Source of the DNA: Candidatus Atribacteria bacterium UBA6251
GTDB taxonomy: Bacteria > Atribacterota > Phoenicimicrobiia > Phoenicimicrobiales > Phoenicimicrobiaceae
Length of the DNA: 64,000 nt
NCBI GenBank assembly: GCA_002441285.1
Contig: DJVR01000064.1
Span: forward strand, 1 to 64,000
Direction of reading: 5' to 3'
Position numbers and translations under genes: made by a program. The stretch's first letter is position 1; the number at the start of each line of letters is the position of its first letter. The notes below the pieces were generated by a model that worked only from the letters and a program-made list of their open reading frames with translations, searched no databases and was not told where the DNA came from. This document shows, piece after piece, positions 34,426 to 43,549 of the stretch.

Positions 34426-36529
34426 ATGAATTTGATGGAAAATGATAAAATAGTTTTGAAGAATAATGAAGAAACAGTATATTTAAAAATAATTGAATTG
34501 GTCATTTTAGCATTGATTTTCTTGGTACCCCTGGTCTTTTATCCTTATTGTATTACTGTTTTCTTGCCGGCGAAGGAACTTGTAGTAGAATTTTTGACTT
34601 TAATTGCTTTGATGTTTTGGGGATTACGAATAGTAAGTCTAAAGAGATTTAGTTTTCAATCTTCTCCCCTCAATCTACCCATTTTAAGCTTTATGATGAT
34701 AGGAATTTTTTCCCTAATCTGGTCTTCTAGTTTTTTTATTAGCTTAAAAGGACTACTTCTGTTCTTATCTGGACCTTTATTATACTTTGTAGTAATTAAT
34801 AATATTAAAGAAGAAAAACAAATTTATCGGTTTCTCAATTTTTTAATATTATTAGGAGGCTTTTTTGGAATATACGGTATTTTACAATATAATGGTATAG
34901 ATTTTTCTTTCTGGATTCGCAATATTGGTAGACAACAAGTTTTTGGGCTCTTTGGTAATATTAATTACTTTGCAGAATACTTAATAATTCCTCTTCCAGT
35001 GGCAATTGCTTCTTTCTTTATATTTCGCAATAAATTGTATAAAACTTTTGTATTCTTTTCTATTATAACTATGGGTTTAAGCCTTATCTTTACCTTTACT
35101 CGTGGCTCTTATCTTGCTTTAGGGGGTTTCCATAAGTGTAATGTTTTTGCTTTTTCTATCCTTGCAAGGTAAAGAATTTTTAAAGAAGAATAGAAAAATA
35201 TTTATCTTCATTATTATATTAATGGTTATTATCTCAATTTTATTTATTGTACCCAATCCCTTAAATCAAACCGGAACAGTTTTATCAAAAATAAAAGGAA
35301 GAGTTGCTCTAACCCAATTAATTACAGATAATTCTTTAAGGGCAAGATTAGCTACTTGGAAATCTGCCTTAATAATGATTAAAGAAAGACCTTGGTTAGG
35401 TTTAGGAATAGGAACCTTTAAATATAATTCTTTACGCTATATAGCTAAATTTTTAGAACAGGGAGAGAATCGTTCTTTTTATCCTACCCTTGCTTCTACT
35501 GAAGCTCACAATGAATATTTACAATTTTGGGCAGAAATCGGAATAATCGGTTTATTGATTTTTATTTGGTTTATCATTAGTTATTTTAAATATTGTCTAA
35601 AAATGATAAAAAAGATTAAGGATGAATATGCTCGAGGAATCTTAATAGGTATGATAGGAGTAGCGGTTGCTATGGTAGTGGATTCTATCTTTGGTTTTCC
35701 TTTACATTTGCCTGCCTCGGTTAGCTTGTTCTGGTTAATAATTGCTCTCAGCATAACTTTAATTAGAATAAAAGTTTATGCCCAAGAGAACAAAAAATTT
35801 GTAAAAAAGATAGATAAATCAGGCAAAAAAGATGAAAAAGCACTATTGCTTAGTACAAAAAATTTATTATCTATAGCAATAATCCTTTTTACTGTTTTTT
35901 TGAGTACGCTTATCATTCGTCCATTTATGGCTCGAACCTATTGGTTTTCGGGAAATAAAGAGTTAAATGCTAAGAGAGTGGATAATGCCATAAAAAATTA
36001 CCAACAAGCATTAAGATGGGATCCTTATTTAGGTGAAGTATATTATCAAATAGGCAAAATTTTACAGAATAAAAATTTAAATAATGTTGCCTTACAATAT
36101 TTTGAAAAAGCAGAAAAATATGTCGATCATCCTGATTTATCTCAGGATCTTGCCAGGATCTATCCGTTAAATAAATCTTACGATCTAGCTATTTTGAAAT
36201 TGAAACAAGCGATTACCTATCAATCTGATCTGAAATCAATGCTGCCTTTAATGTATCAATTAGGTTCAGTATATATTATCAAAAAAGATTATGATCAAGG
36301 CGAAATAATATTTAAGAAAGCCTTAAATATAGACCCTTCTTATTACAAAGCTAATTATGGATTAGCTACCATCTATCTTAATCAGAATAAAATCGAAGAA
36401 GCACTGGTTGAATTAAAAAAGGTAATCGAACTTGCCCCGGACAGCCTGGAAGCAAATTATGCCCGGAATATTATGCAACAAATCGCTCAGGAAAAGCTAA
36501 AATCCCAACCAACGGAAACAGACAACTGA
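34426..36529 (+). pseudogene. Frameshifted O-antigen ligase-like/TPR gene (paralogue of 31659)
   Basis: Two overlapping frames (34426-35172 and 35141-36529) together match the full 714-residue paralogue. The first ends in a foreign tail after TFTRGSYLALG, and the second carries on MFLLFLSLQGKEFLKKNRKI. The break maps to a GGGGG run at 35122-35126. With GGGG the reading would be LALGVSISVMFLLFL, which aligns with LAIGISSFFMLFLYL. The rest is complete: EAHNEYLQFWAEIGIIGL in the ligase loop and TPRs to the end. It may be a true pseudogene, a phase-variable gene or an assembly error. Confidence 0.85.
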
Positions 36530-36625
36530 AATGATTGGTAGGATGGTTACCCAGTTGCCCGGTTATCCGGTTTGCCAGTCTGCCATTTGGAATCAGTTAA
36601 GCTATTTATCAGTGAGTTAGCTGAC
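36530..36625. repeat. GGTTACCCAGTTGCC-type intergenic tract
   Basis: A GC-richer version of the dispersed tract, with units such as GGTTACCCAGTTGCCC, GGTTATCCGGTTTGCC and AGTCTGCC. Near-identical wording recurs at 61845-61880 (GTTATCCGGTTTACCAGTCT). No coding frame. Confidence 0.65.
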
Positions 36626-36739
36626 TATATAATTGTAAATCTCCTCCTCTCTATTATTGCAAACCAGAGTTGACAAATAATCAATTATAATGTAAACTAT
36701 AGTTAGCAATATCACAGTAAAATAGTAAAAGGAAACAGA

Positions 36740-38212
36740 ATGGCAAAAAATATAGAAGGCAAAGAAAAATTGAAAAAACTTTTATATTTCCATAACCCTT
36801 GGTGGATAGGCCATAGAGTTCCAGACTCCCTCAAGCTAACTTACCGAAGGCCGGTATTAAAAAAGCTCCTCGAGTATTTTAAATTAGATAGGGCTATCCT
36901 TATTAAGGGACCGCGAAGGACAGGGAAGACTACCCTTCTTTACCAAATTATTGATGAATTAATAACTAAAAGAGAAATGCCAGCCCAAAATATAATTTAT
37001 CTTTCCTGTGATGACCCTGAATTAAAATTGCTCACCAGCTCTCCCTCAGATTCACGGATAAACCTGTCTGATATATTAGATGTTTATGAACAGCTAAGAG
37101 AAAAAACTATAAAAGAATTAAAACCCAATGAGAAGATTTATCTTTTTTTAGATGAAGTTCACTTCTGGGAAGGATGGCAGTTTGAAATAAAAAAATATTT
37201 TGATAAAAAATATCCTCTTAAATTTATATTATCAGGTTCCTCAGCTTCTCTTATCAAGAGAGGGTCTGAATCATTAATGGGCAGGACCATAGAAGAGCTT
37301 ATATTGCCCTTTAGTTTTTATGAGTTTTTATCCTGCCAGTTAAAAGATAAAAGATTAGATAAAATTATTCTTAATTTGCAGAAGGATTTTACCCCTTCTA
37401 ATTTACTTAAAGGGGTAACCGGTCTTTTTTCGGACAGGGATAGTATATCGCCAATCGACCAGCTGATTCCCTATCAAAATAAAATTAAAATTCTTTTTGC
37501 CGAATATCTTAATCGGGGAGGATTTCCCCATCTTCTAGAGGTAGAAAATCCTATTCTGTGGCAGAGGCTTCTTCGAGAAGATGTTATTGAAAAAGTTATT
37601 TATCGAGACCTGGTAGACCTTTACGAAATAAAAAAACCGCAGGTTCTGGAAAAATTTTTCCTCTATCTGGCCGGTCACTCTTCTGATATTATGAACATTA
37701 CTAATATAGCTAATTCCCTCTGCCTGAGCAGAGAATATACCCTAAAATATTTAAATTACCTTATCGAATCATTTTTAGTTTTTGGGATAAAAAAGTATTC
37801 TCCCTCGGTAGAAAAGCAGATTCGTAGTAATCAGAAGGTTTATCTTATCGATAGCGGTTTAATTACTGTCTTTGGAGGGGGAAATAACGAGAATAGGGTA
37901 GATGGCCAAAAAGTAGAGAGCTTGGTTGGCAGGTGTTTCTTAAAAGATAAAGTTTTTTATTGGAGGGAAAGAGAAGAAGTTGACTTTGTGCTTGATATAG
38001 ATGGAGTCGGCAGTAATTCTCTTCTGCCTGTCGAAGTTAAATATCGTAATACTATTTTGCCAGGAGACCTGAAAGGGATAGTCAAATTTATGGGAAGGTA
38101 TGGAGTTAGAGAAGGGGTGGTGGTTAGTAAAGATTTGTTGCAGAAGAGGGAACAGGATGATAAAATATTATGGCTAATCCCCGCCTGGCTAATTTTATTG
38201 TTAATAAGTTAA
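36740..38212 (+). CDS. AAA ATPase with C-terminal DUF4143 domain
   Basis: A 490-residue protein with the AAA_14 domain (about residues 35-190). Walker A is KGPRRTGKTTLL and the Walker B region KIYLFLDEVHFWEGWQ, followed by the sensor-like ILSGSSASLIKRG. A middle winged-helix-like part (NITNIANSLCLSREYTLKYL) and DUF4143 with a nuclease-like VDFVLDIDG...LLPVEVKYR follow. Such genes are widespread and often mobile; their function is poorly defined. A possible promoter is TTGACA at 36669 with TAAACT at 36692 (17-base spacer). It is not co-oriented tightly with any neighbour. Confidence 0.85.
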   Translation: MAKNIEGKEKLKKLLYFHNPWWIGHRVPDSLKLTYRRPVLKKLLEYFKLDRAILIKGPRRTGKTTLLYQIIDELITKREMPAQNIIYLSCDDPELKLLTSSPSDSRINLSDILDVYEQLREKTIKELKPNEKIYLFLDEVHFWEGWQFEIKKYFDKKYPLKFILSGSSASLIKRGSESLMGRTIEELILPFSFYEFLSCQLKDKRLDKIILNLQKDFTPSNLLKGVTGLFSDRDSISPIDQLIPYQNKIKILFAEYLNRGGFPHLLEVENPILWQRLLREDVIEKVIYRDLVDLYEIKKPQVLEKFFLYLAGHSSDIMNITNIANSLCLSREYTLKYLNYLIESFLVFGIKKYSPSVEKQIRSNQKVYLIDSGLITVFGGGNNENRVDGQKVESLVGRCFLKDKVFYWREREEVDFVLDIDGVGSNSLLPVEVKYRNTILPGDLKGIVKFMGRYGVREGVVVSKDLLQKREQDDKILWLIPAWLILLLIS

Positions 38213-38270
38213 ATAGAATTATAGTTTCAAGCCTCTTTGCTCTTTGTGAGTAAAAATTAAATCAATATAT

Positions 38271-38312
38271 CTCCTCCCCCTTGAGGGGGGAGGATTAAGG
38301 TGGGGGTGAGAG
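38271..38312. repeat. Dispersed GC-rich palindrome, family C copy 1
   Basis: CTCCTCCCCCTTGAGGGGGG is followed by AGGATTAAGGTGGGGGTGAG. An inverted relative lies at 62970-63006. The strongly GC-rich wording stands out from the AT-rich background. Confidence 0.75.
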
Positions 38313-38372
38313 AATATTTGATTGTATTTCTCTTACACTTGTAGCCAGCGCCTATACGCTAAACGTTGTATG

Positions 38373-38395
38373 CTAACTAAATACTAACGACTAAA
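38373..38395. repeat. Short dispersed repeat CTAACTAAATACTAACGACT
   Basis: The reverse complement of wording found at 61744-61779 and 62952-62967 (GTCGTTAGTATTTAGT). It lies just before the ribosome site of the Wzz-like gene. Function unknown. Confidence 0.6.
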
Positions 38396-38414
38396 AAAAC
38401 AGGAGGTTTTTTAA

Positions 38415-39641
38415 ATGCCGGAAATACAGGAAGAAGAAATTGATTTACGAGAATACATTAATGTCTTACTAAAAAGAAAAGGAATTATTATCTTAATTTT
38501 TCTAATTGCGGTGATTACTGCCGCAGTGGTGAGCTATTTTGTTTTAAAACCTGTCTATGAGGCAAATGTAGTTATAACAGTTTCAACACCCAAGATTAAA
38601 AATTCACTTATAGACGAGATTTCTATAGAAGATTACAAAAACTTAATTAAAGATATTGAAATCGAAGAAGAACTAATACAAAAATTAAATTTAGACAAGG
38701 CTCCCTTCGAACTAACCCCTTACGATTTAGATCAAATGCTTACCATAGAACTGCCAAAAGGTACTAATCTTATAAAAATAAGTTTACAGGCCTCTAATCC
38801 CAAGTTAACTAAAGATATAATTAATAACTGGGCAACTTTATTTGTAGAGAAAAACAAAAAATTATATTTCGATAAAGTAAAAAAAACTAAAATTAGCGTT
38901 GAAGATAGATTAAAATATGCTGAAAAGGATTATTTTGAAATTGAAGAGAAATTAATGAAATTTAATGAAACTGATAATGTGGAAACAATAGAAAATGAAA
39001 TTAAATATAAAACAACAAAAATATCAAATTTTAAATCAAGATTGATTGATATTCAATTATCTTTAGAAAAAGAAAAGGTAAAAAAAGAACAAATTGTTAA
39101 AGCAATAAGTGAGCAGGAAAAAATATTAAAATTAAATAAATCAATAGTTGATGACCTATTTTTCCAACAGTTAATATCTGACATTACAGATACTAATCTT
39201 GAAGTTGCTAATCTGACCTATATTAGCGAAGTAACAAACCCAATTTATTATAATTTAGCTCAACAGTTAATTTCTACAGATATTTTAGTTAATTGTTTAA
39301 TAGCAGAAGAGAATCAATTGAAAAAATATATTAATGATTTTAATGCAAGTTTAGAAGATTTAAAAAAAGAATTAACTGAAAAAAAATTAATTCTATCCCA
39401 ATTGAATAGAGAATATAGTGTGAAAGAAAAATTGTATAATAATCTTCACAAGCAAGCTGAAGAAATTTGGCTTACCGAAACTGCCGAAAAAGATTTATTG
39501 AAGATTGCCAGTTTAGCTTATGAACCAAAATATCCTATTAAACCAAACAAAAAATTAAATATCTTAATCGCTGGAGTGCTTGGTCTATTCGTAGGTATAT
39601 TTGCGGCTTTCTTCCTCGAATTCTGGCAAAAAGGAAAATAG
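38415..39641 (+). CDS. Wzz/GumC-like polysaccharide chain-length determinant
   Basis: The 408-residue product has the Wzz plan: a cytoplasmic N terminus (EIDLREYINVLLKRKG), membrane helix 1 (about residues 24-44), a long periplasmic coiled-coil region (about 130-360) and a C-terminal helix (LNILIAGVLGLFVGIFAAFF), with the proline-rich EPKYPIKPNKKL just before it. There is no tyrosine-kinase domain. It would set the length of the O-antigen or exopolysaccharide made by the genes downstream. AGGAGG lies before the ATG. Confidence 0.9.
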   Translation: MPEIQEEEIDLREYINVLLKRKGIIILIFLIAVITAAVVSYFVLKPVYEANVVITVSTPKIKNSLIDEISIEDYKNLIKDIEIEEELIQKLNLDKAPFELTPYDLDQMLTIELPKGTNLIKISLQASNPKLTKDIINNWATLFVEKNKKLYFDKVKKTKISVEDRLKYAEKDYFEIEEKLMKFNETDNVETIENEIKYKTTKISNFKSRLIDIQLSLEKEKVKKEQIVKAISEQEKILKLNKSIVDDLFFQQLISDITDTNLEVANLTYISEVTNPIYYNLAQQLISTDILVNCLIAEENQLKKYINDFNASLEDLKKELTEKKLILSQLNREYSVKEKLYNNLHKQAEEIWLTETAEKDLLKIASLAYEPKYPIKPNKKLNILIAGVLGLFVGIFAAFFLEFWQKGK

Positions 39642-39648
39642 AAAATAT

Positions 39649-39673
39649 GTCATTCCTGCGCAAGCAGGAATCT
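39649..39673. repeat. GTCATTCCTGCGCAAGCAGG-type REP element
   Basis: CATTCCTGCGCAAGCAGGAA is a near-perfect palindrome immediately after the Wzz-like stop. A related half copy (GTCATTCCTG) is at 39737 and a larger relative (CTGGATTCCCGCTTTCG, then GCGGGAATGAC) is at 61916-61972. This wording is common in unrelated bacteria. Confidence 0.75.
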
Positions 39674-39813
39674 ATTATTATTTTTTCTTATACCACAGGA
39701 AAAGGGTCCTGTGTTTTTACTGGAGTAGGCTTGCTTGTCATTCCTGAAATATAGGGGTTCAATGCATCGAGCTTGCGATAAACTTTTATGACCGCTGAAA
39801 TTATTGCAAAATG

Positions 39814-39871
39814 TAAAGTAATATACTTTATAATTGTAAATATTGACAATTGTTTTACTTATTATTATAAT
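39814..39871 (+). promoter_or_regulatory. Promoter and palindromic operator of the VapBC-type operon
   Basis: TTGACA at 39843-39848 and TATAAT at 39866-39871 with a 17-base spacer form a consensus promoter. Just upstream is TAAAGTAATATACTTTA (39814-39830), a perfect 17-base palindrome. A second small inverted repeat (ATTGT at 39833, ACAAT at 39846-39850) overlaps the -35 box. Both are good candidates for autoregulation by the AbrB-type antitoxin. Confidence 0.7.
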
Positions 39872-39908
39872 TAAGATGAATAATAGTATAGTAAAAGAAG
39901 GTGTAAAA

Positions 39909-40148
39909 ATGAAGACAATGATAACGATCAGCAGTAAATATCAAATTGTTATTCCTCGAGAGGTAAGGGAAAAATTAGATCTCAAAGCCGGAGACAAGCT
40001 AATAATAAAGACCAATAAGGAAAAAATAATTATCTACCCCCAACCAAAAAGTTATGCAAAATACGCCTTAGGATTAGGAAAAGAAATTTGGCAAGGTATT
40101 GATGCAACTGAATATGTGCGAAAGGAAAGGGAAACGTGGAAGACCTAA
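39909..40148 (+). CDS. vapB: AbrB/MazE-type antitoxin (VapB-like)
   Basis: A 79-residue protein. The swapped-hairpin DNA-binding domain lies at residues 4-45: ITISSKYQIVIPREVREKLD, then LKAGDKLIIKTNKEKIII. A C-terminal toxin-binding tail follows. The ATG at 39909 with GAAGG upstream is chosen. A longer frame would begin inside the -35 box at 39843, so it is rejected. It overlaps the PIN-domain gene by 13 bases, the usual antitoxin-toxin order. Confidence 0.88.
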   Translation: MKTMITISSKYQIVIPREVREKLDLKAGDKLIIKTNKEKIIIYPQPKSYAKYALGLGKEIWQGIDATEYVRKERETWKT

Positions 40149-40570
40149 AAGGAAAGATAGTAGGTCTGGATACTATGGTTTTTATTTATCACTTTGAAGA
40201 GAATCAGCTATATTCTCCTTTAACTTTTTCTATTTTTGAAAGCTTAGAAAAAGGAAATTTTAATGCCGTTACTTCTATACTTACTTTGTTAGAAATTTTG
40301 GTTAAACCCAAAAGAGAGAACAATTCAATTCTTACTGAAAGATATAAATTATTATTTGAAACCTTCCCTAATTTACAGGTGAAATCTCTTGATGAAAACA
40401 TCGCCGATATTGCTTCCAGTTTAAGAGCTAACTATAATATTAATGTTCCCGATGCTATTCAGATAGCTAATTCCTTAGAAGCAAAAGCTGATATATTTAT
40501 TACCAATGATGCAACTTTGAAAAAAATAACAGAAATAAAAGTTTTGTTATTAGATGAAATGTTAAAATAG
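40136..40570 (+). CDS. vapC: PIN-domain toxin (VapC-like ribonuclease)
   Basis: The 144-residue product has PIN-domain acidic residues in VGLDTMVFIYHFEEN (Asp about residue 11), in the middle glutamate of SILTLLEILVKP, and in NVPDAIQIANSLEAKADIFI and TNDATLKK. These form the magnesium-binding RNase site of VapC toxins. It overlaps its antitoxin by 13 bases. All expected acidic positions are present, so the pair looks intact. It lies between the Wzz-like gene and the third CXXC protein, with no apparent link to polysaccharide synthesis. Confidence 0.9.
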   Translation: MEDLKGKIVGLDTMVFIYHFEENQLYSPLTFSIFESLEKGNFNAVTSILTLLEILVKPKRENNSILTERYKLLFETFPNLQVKSLDENIADIASSLRANYNINVPDAIQIANSLEAKADIFITNDATLKKITEIKVLLLDEMLK

Positions 40571-40609
40571 TCCATCTAGTTCTACCTAAAAACCGAAGGT
40601 TTTTATATT

Positions 40610-41404
40610 ATGAAAATAAACCAAAAAATATTTATATGGATATCTGTTATAATATTTTTATCAGCCAGTAATGTCTTTACTCTTGAAGTTTTTACCCAGA
40701 ATCAGAATAATGAGTCTACACCCAAAACTGTTCCCCAAACTGTCCTGGTGGAATTATTTGTGCAATCGACTTGTACTACCTGTCCAACTGCTGAATTCTG
40801 TTTGGAAGATTTAGCCTGGGAATATGGCACCTCAAAATTTATCCTGGTGCAGGAACATCTCTGGGGAGATGGATATGATACCCCGGAAACTAATGCTCGT
40901 TATGATTGGTATGTCGGAGAGGGAGATAAGGGAACTCCTGATGTATTTATAAATGGTTTAACCAAAAGATATCTGGGATTATTTTGTGAATGTGCGGAAG
41001 AGAATTATGAATGTTATAAAAAGGCAATTGATGAAGAATTAGACAAACCATCTTTTCTTCAGATTTCTGCTACCTGGAGGCAAGAGGGGTCTGCTCTGAT
41101 TATTGAAGGCACAGTAAAAAATTTAAGTGATCAACCTTTAGAGAATCTAGCGGTAAGTGGTATGTTAGGTAGGGAGGAGAATGAACCAGGTCTCTATAAT
41201 TACATTCAGGACATCTTTGCCTTTCAGGAAATACCAACTTTTTCTCCTGGAGCTATCTTTTCTTTCACTTTTTATCCCGAAATTAATTTTCCGCTTAATA
41301 CTGATAGGGAAGAAAAAGAGGATATCTCTGAAGTTTTACACCTGGTGGTCTTTGTTCAGAATTTAGAGACCAAAAAAATTTTACAATCTTTTTATATAGA
41401 ATAA
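40610..41404 (+). CDS. Omp28-like thioredoxin-fold exported protein, third paralogue
   Basis: A 264-residue protein with a signal segment (about residues 7-24) but no lipobox, unlike the paralogues at 29558 and 30473. The thioredoxin-like domain has VLVELFVQSTCTTCPTAEFC with CTTC and GTPDVFINGL as the cis-proline site. The C-terminal beta domain ends KILQSFYIE. It is more divergent than the other two. The lack of a lipid anchor suggests a soluble periplasmic form. Its stop codon lies in a family B repeat. Confidence 0.78.
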   Translation: MKINQKIFIWISVIIFLSASNVFTLEVFTQNQNNESTPKTVPQTVLVELFVQSTCTTCPTAEFCLEDLAWEYGTSKFILVQEHLWGDGYDTPETNARYDWYVGEGDKGTPDVFINGLTKRYLGLFCECAEENYECYKKAIDEELDKPSFLQISATWRQEGSALIIEGTVKNLSDQPLENLAVSGMLGREENEPGLYNYIQDIFAFQEIPTFSPGAIFSFTFYPEINFPLNTDREEKEDISEVLHLVVFVQNLETKKILQSFYIE

Positions 41405-41480
41405 AAGAGAACAGGCTACTTTTTATAACTATTATTCCGGATAATATAAAATCTATAAAAAAGTAACTTGTCCCTTTTTA
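41403..41480. repeat. REP-like inverted repeat, family B copy 4
   Basis: About 78 bases from AAAAGAGAACAGGCTACTTT to AAAAAAGTAACTTGTCCCTT, an imperfect inverted repeat that includes the stop codon of the gene at 40610 and ends before the mutase ribosome site. Confidence 0.82.
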
Positions 41481-41503
41481 TCTAAGGGAGGAAAACTTAA
41501 AAG

Positions 41504-43324
41504 ATGGATTATTTAGAAAAATATAAATTTTGGTTAGAGAATGAATACTTTAGTGAGGAAGCAAAGGCTGAATTACGTGCTATTGCCGCTGATGAAGAGG
41601 AAATAAAGGATCGCTTTTATAAAGAATTGGAGTTTGGTACTGGAGGCTTGCGAGGTAAAATTGCAATAGGTACTAATCGAATGAATATCTACACTGTTTC
41701 TCGGGTTACCCAAGGGCTTGCCAATTATCTTATTGAAAAAGCCCAGGAAGAAATCCGAAAAGAAGAAAATATTCCTCCCTTAGAGTACCTACAGAAAGGT
41801 GTAGTTATTGCCTATGATTGCCGTCATCAATCTCGGGAATTTGCCGAAACTACCGCTTTAGTCCTTGCCGCCAACCACATTAAAGTTTATCTTTTTTCCG
41901 ATATTCGTCCTACTCCTGAACTTTCTTTTGCCGTAATCCATCTTAAAGCTATTGCCGGTATAGTAATTACTGCCAGTCATAATCCACCAGAGTATAATGG
42001 TTATAAAGTTTATGGACCTGATGGCGGACAGGTGATCCCGGAGATCGCCAACCGCATTACTGCTCATATCAATCGAATTACAGATTATTCCTTGATTCAG
42101 AAAATAGAACGTCCTACTGCCCTTCAACAAGGACTTCTAAAAATAATAGGAGAAGAAGTAGATTCTCAGTATTTAAAAAAAGTTCAAGGGCTTGCCATTC
42201 GCTCCCATTTTCCCGGTGAAATAGATCCGTCTATAAAAATCGTTTATACTCCCCTCCATGGGGCAGGGTATCAGCCCATTAGTACTATTTTAAAACAACA
42301 AGGCTTTACCCATCTCTATTTCGTTAAAGAACAAATTCCTCCTGATCCTGAATTCTCTACCGTAGAATCACCCAATCCGGAAAATCCCGCTGCCTTTAAG
42401 TTAGCTATTCAGTTAGCTCAAAAAGTTGAGGCCGAAATTATTCTAGCTACCGATCCTGATGCAGATAGACTGGCTTTAGCCGTGAAATCTCCATCCTCTT
42501 CTAACTCTCCTTCTACCTCTAACCCTCCTTTTTCCTATACTATCCTTAATGGCAATCAGGTAGGGGTTCTTCTACTTCACTATATCTTAAGTAGTAAACA
42601 AGAAAAACAACAGCTCCCCCCAAATAGTTTTATAGTGAAAACAGTAGTAACCAGTGATATGTCCCGGGTAATTGCGGCAGATTTTGGCGTAGAAACCTAC
42701 GAAACTCTCACTGGATTTAAATTTATCTGTAATAAAGCTATTCAGGTGGAAGAAAAGGAGAAAAAGAATTTTCTTTTTGGTTATGAAGAAAGTATCGGAT
42801 ATTTAACCGGAACCTTTGTTCGGGATAAGGATGCGATTATTTCTGCCCTCTTAATCAGTGAGATGGCTGCCTATTATTTCCGGCAAAAAAAGAATTTATT
42901 TCAGGTCTTACAGGAACTTTATCAAAAATACGGATACTATCAGGAAGAAGGACATTCGGTCTATCTGGAAGGAATGGAAGGGGAACAAAAGATGGCTCAG
43001 ATTATGGAAACCTTTAGAAAGGAACTTCCTCCCATTCCAGGAATGGAAATCCTTCGCTATGAGGATATTCTTACTGGCACCAGCTATAATCTAAAAACTC
43101 AGCAAACCAAAAGCCTCGACTTACCTTCTTCCAATGTCTTAAAGATTGTCTTTACTGATGGCTCCTGGTATTGCCTTCGTCCCTCTGGCACAGAACCTAA
43201 AATCAAATTCTATTTTTCTTTTTCTGCTCCGACTCAGAAGGAAGCCCAGCAAAAACTAAACCTTACCAAATCCATCATCTTAAAAAAGATAGATTCTTTG
43301 ATCGGGGAGACCGAAAAAATCTAA
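41504..43324 (+). CDS. Phosphohexomutase (phosphoglucomutase/phosphomannomutase)
   Basis: A 606-residue alpha-D-phosphohexomutase with all four family sites: the phosphoserine loop TASHNPPEYNGYKVYG, the metal loop ATDPDADRLALAV, the sugar loop FGYEESIGYLTG and the phosphate loop RPSGTEPKIKFYF. It interconverts glucose-6-phosphate and glucose-1-phosphate (or mannose forms), feeding RmlA and UDP-glucose for Ugd. A low-complexity insert (SPSSSNSPSTSNPPFS, about residues 329-345) sits in a loop after the metal site. The GGGAGG site precedes the ATG. Confidence 0.92.
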   Translation: MDYLEKYKFWLENEYFSEEAKAELRAIAADEEEIKDRFYKELEFGTGGLRGKIAIGTNRMNIYTVSRVTQGLANYLIEKAQEEIRKEENIPPLEYLQKGVVIAYDCRHQSREFAETTALVLAANHIKVYLFSDIRPTPELSFAVIHLKAIAGIVITASHNPPEYNGYKVYGPDGGQVIPEIANRITAHINRITDYSLIQKIERPTALQQGLLKIIGEEVDSQYLKKVQGLAIRSHFPGEIDPSIKIVYTPLHGAGYQPISTILKQQGFTHLYFVKEQIPPDPEFSTVESPNPENPAAFKLAIQLAQKVEAEIILATDPDADRLALAVKSPSSSNSPSTSNPPFSYTILNGNQVGVLLLHYILSSKQEKQQLPPNSFIVKTVVTSDMSRVIAADFGVETYETLTGFKFICNKAIQVEEKEKKNFLFGYEESIGYLTGTFVRDKDAIISALLISEMAAYYFRQKKNLFQVLQELYQKYGYYQEEGHSVYLEGMEGEQKMAQIMETFRKELPPIPGMEILRYEDILTGTSYNLKTQQTKSLDLPSSNVLKIVFTDGSWYCLRPSGTEPKIKFYFSFSAPTQKEAQQKLNLTKSIILKKIDSLIGETEKI

Positions 43325-43549
43325 CTATAAATAAAAAATAGTATTTACAAAATATTTTTGTTTTTATAAAATTAATAAATACAAAACTTTTTAAATCTGT
43401 TATTTTTAAAACCTCAAAGCTTAATTAAAATTTTTTATTAAAACCTAATATTATTTTTATTAGCTAATTTCCTTCCAAACTAAGGCGGTAGAAGGGGTTT
43501 AAATTAAAAGTAAGGGTAAAGAGCGTAAATAAGAGACTCGGGAGATAAA

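Noticed and set aside
39843..39908. Longer VapB start at the TTG of 39843
   Set aside because: That TTG is the start of a consensus -35 box, so it lies upstream of the transcript start.
41181..41366. Open frame inside the third CXXC gene
   Set aside because: Overlaps a well-supported gene in another frame and has no features.
43482..43492. GGCGGTAG, resembling the ops/RfaH element, before the diguanylate cyclase
   Set aside because: Only the 8-base core matches, it is not in the EPS leader, and no RfaH/NusG paralogue is visible.
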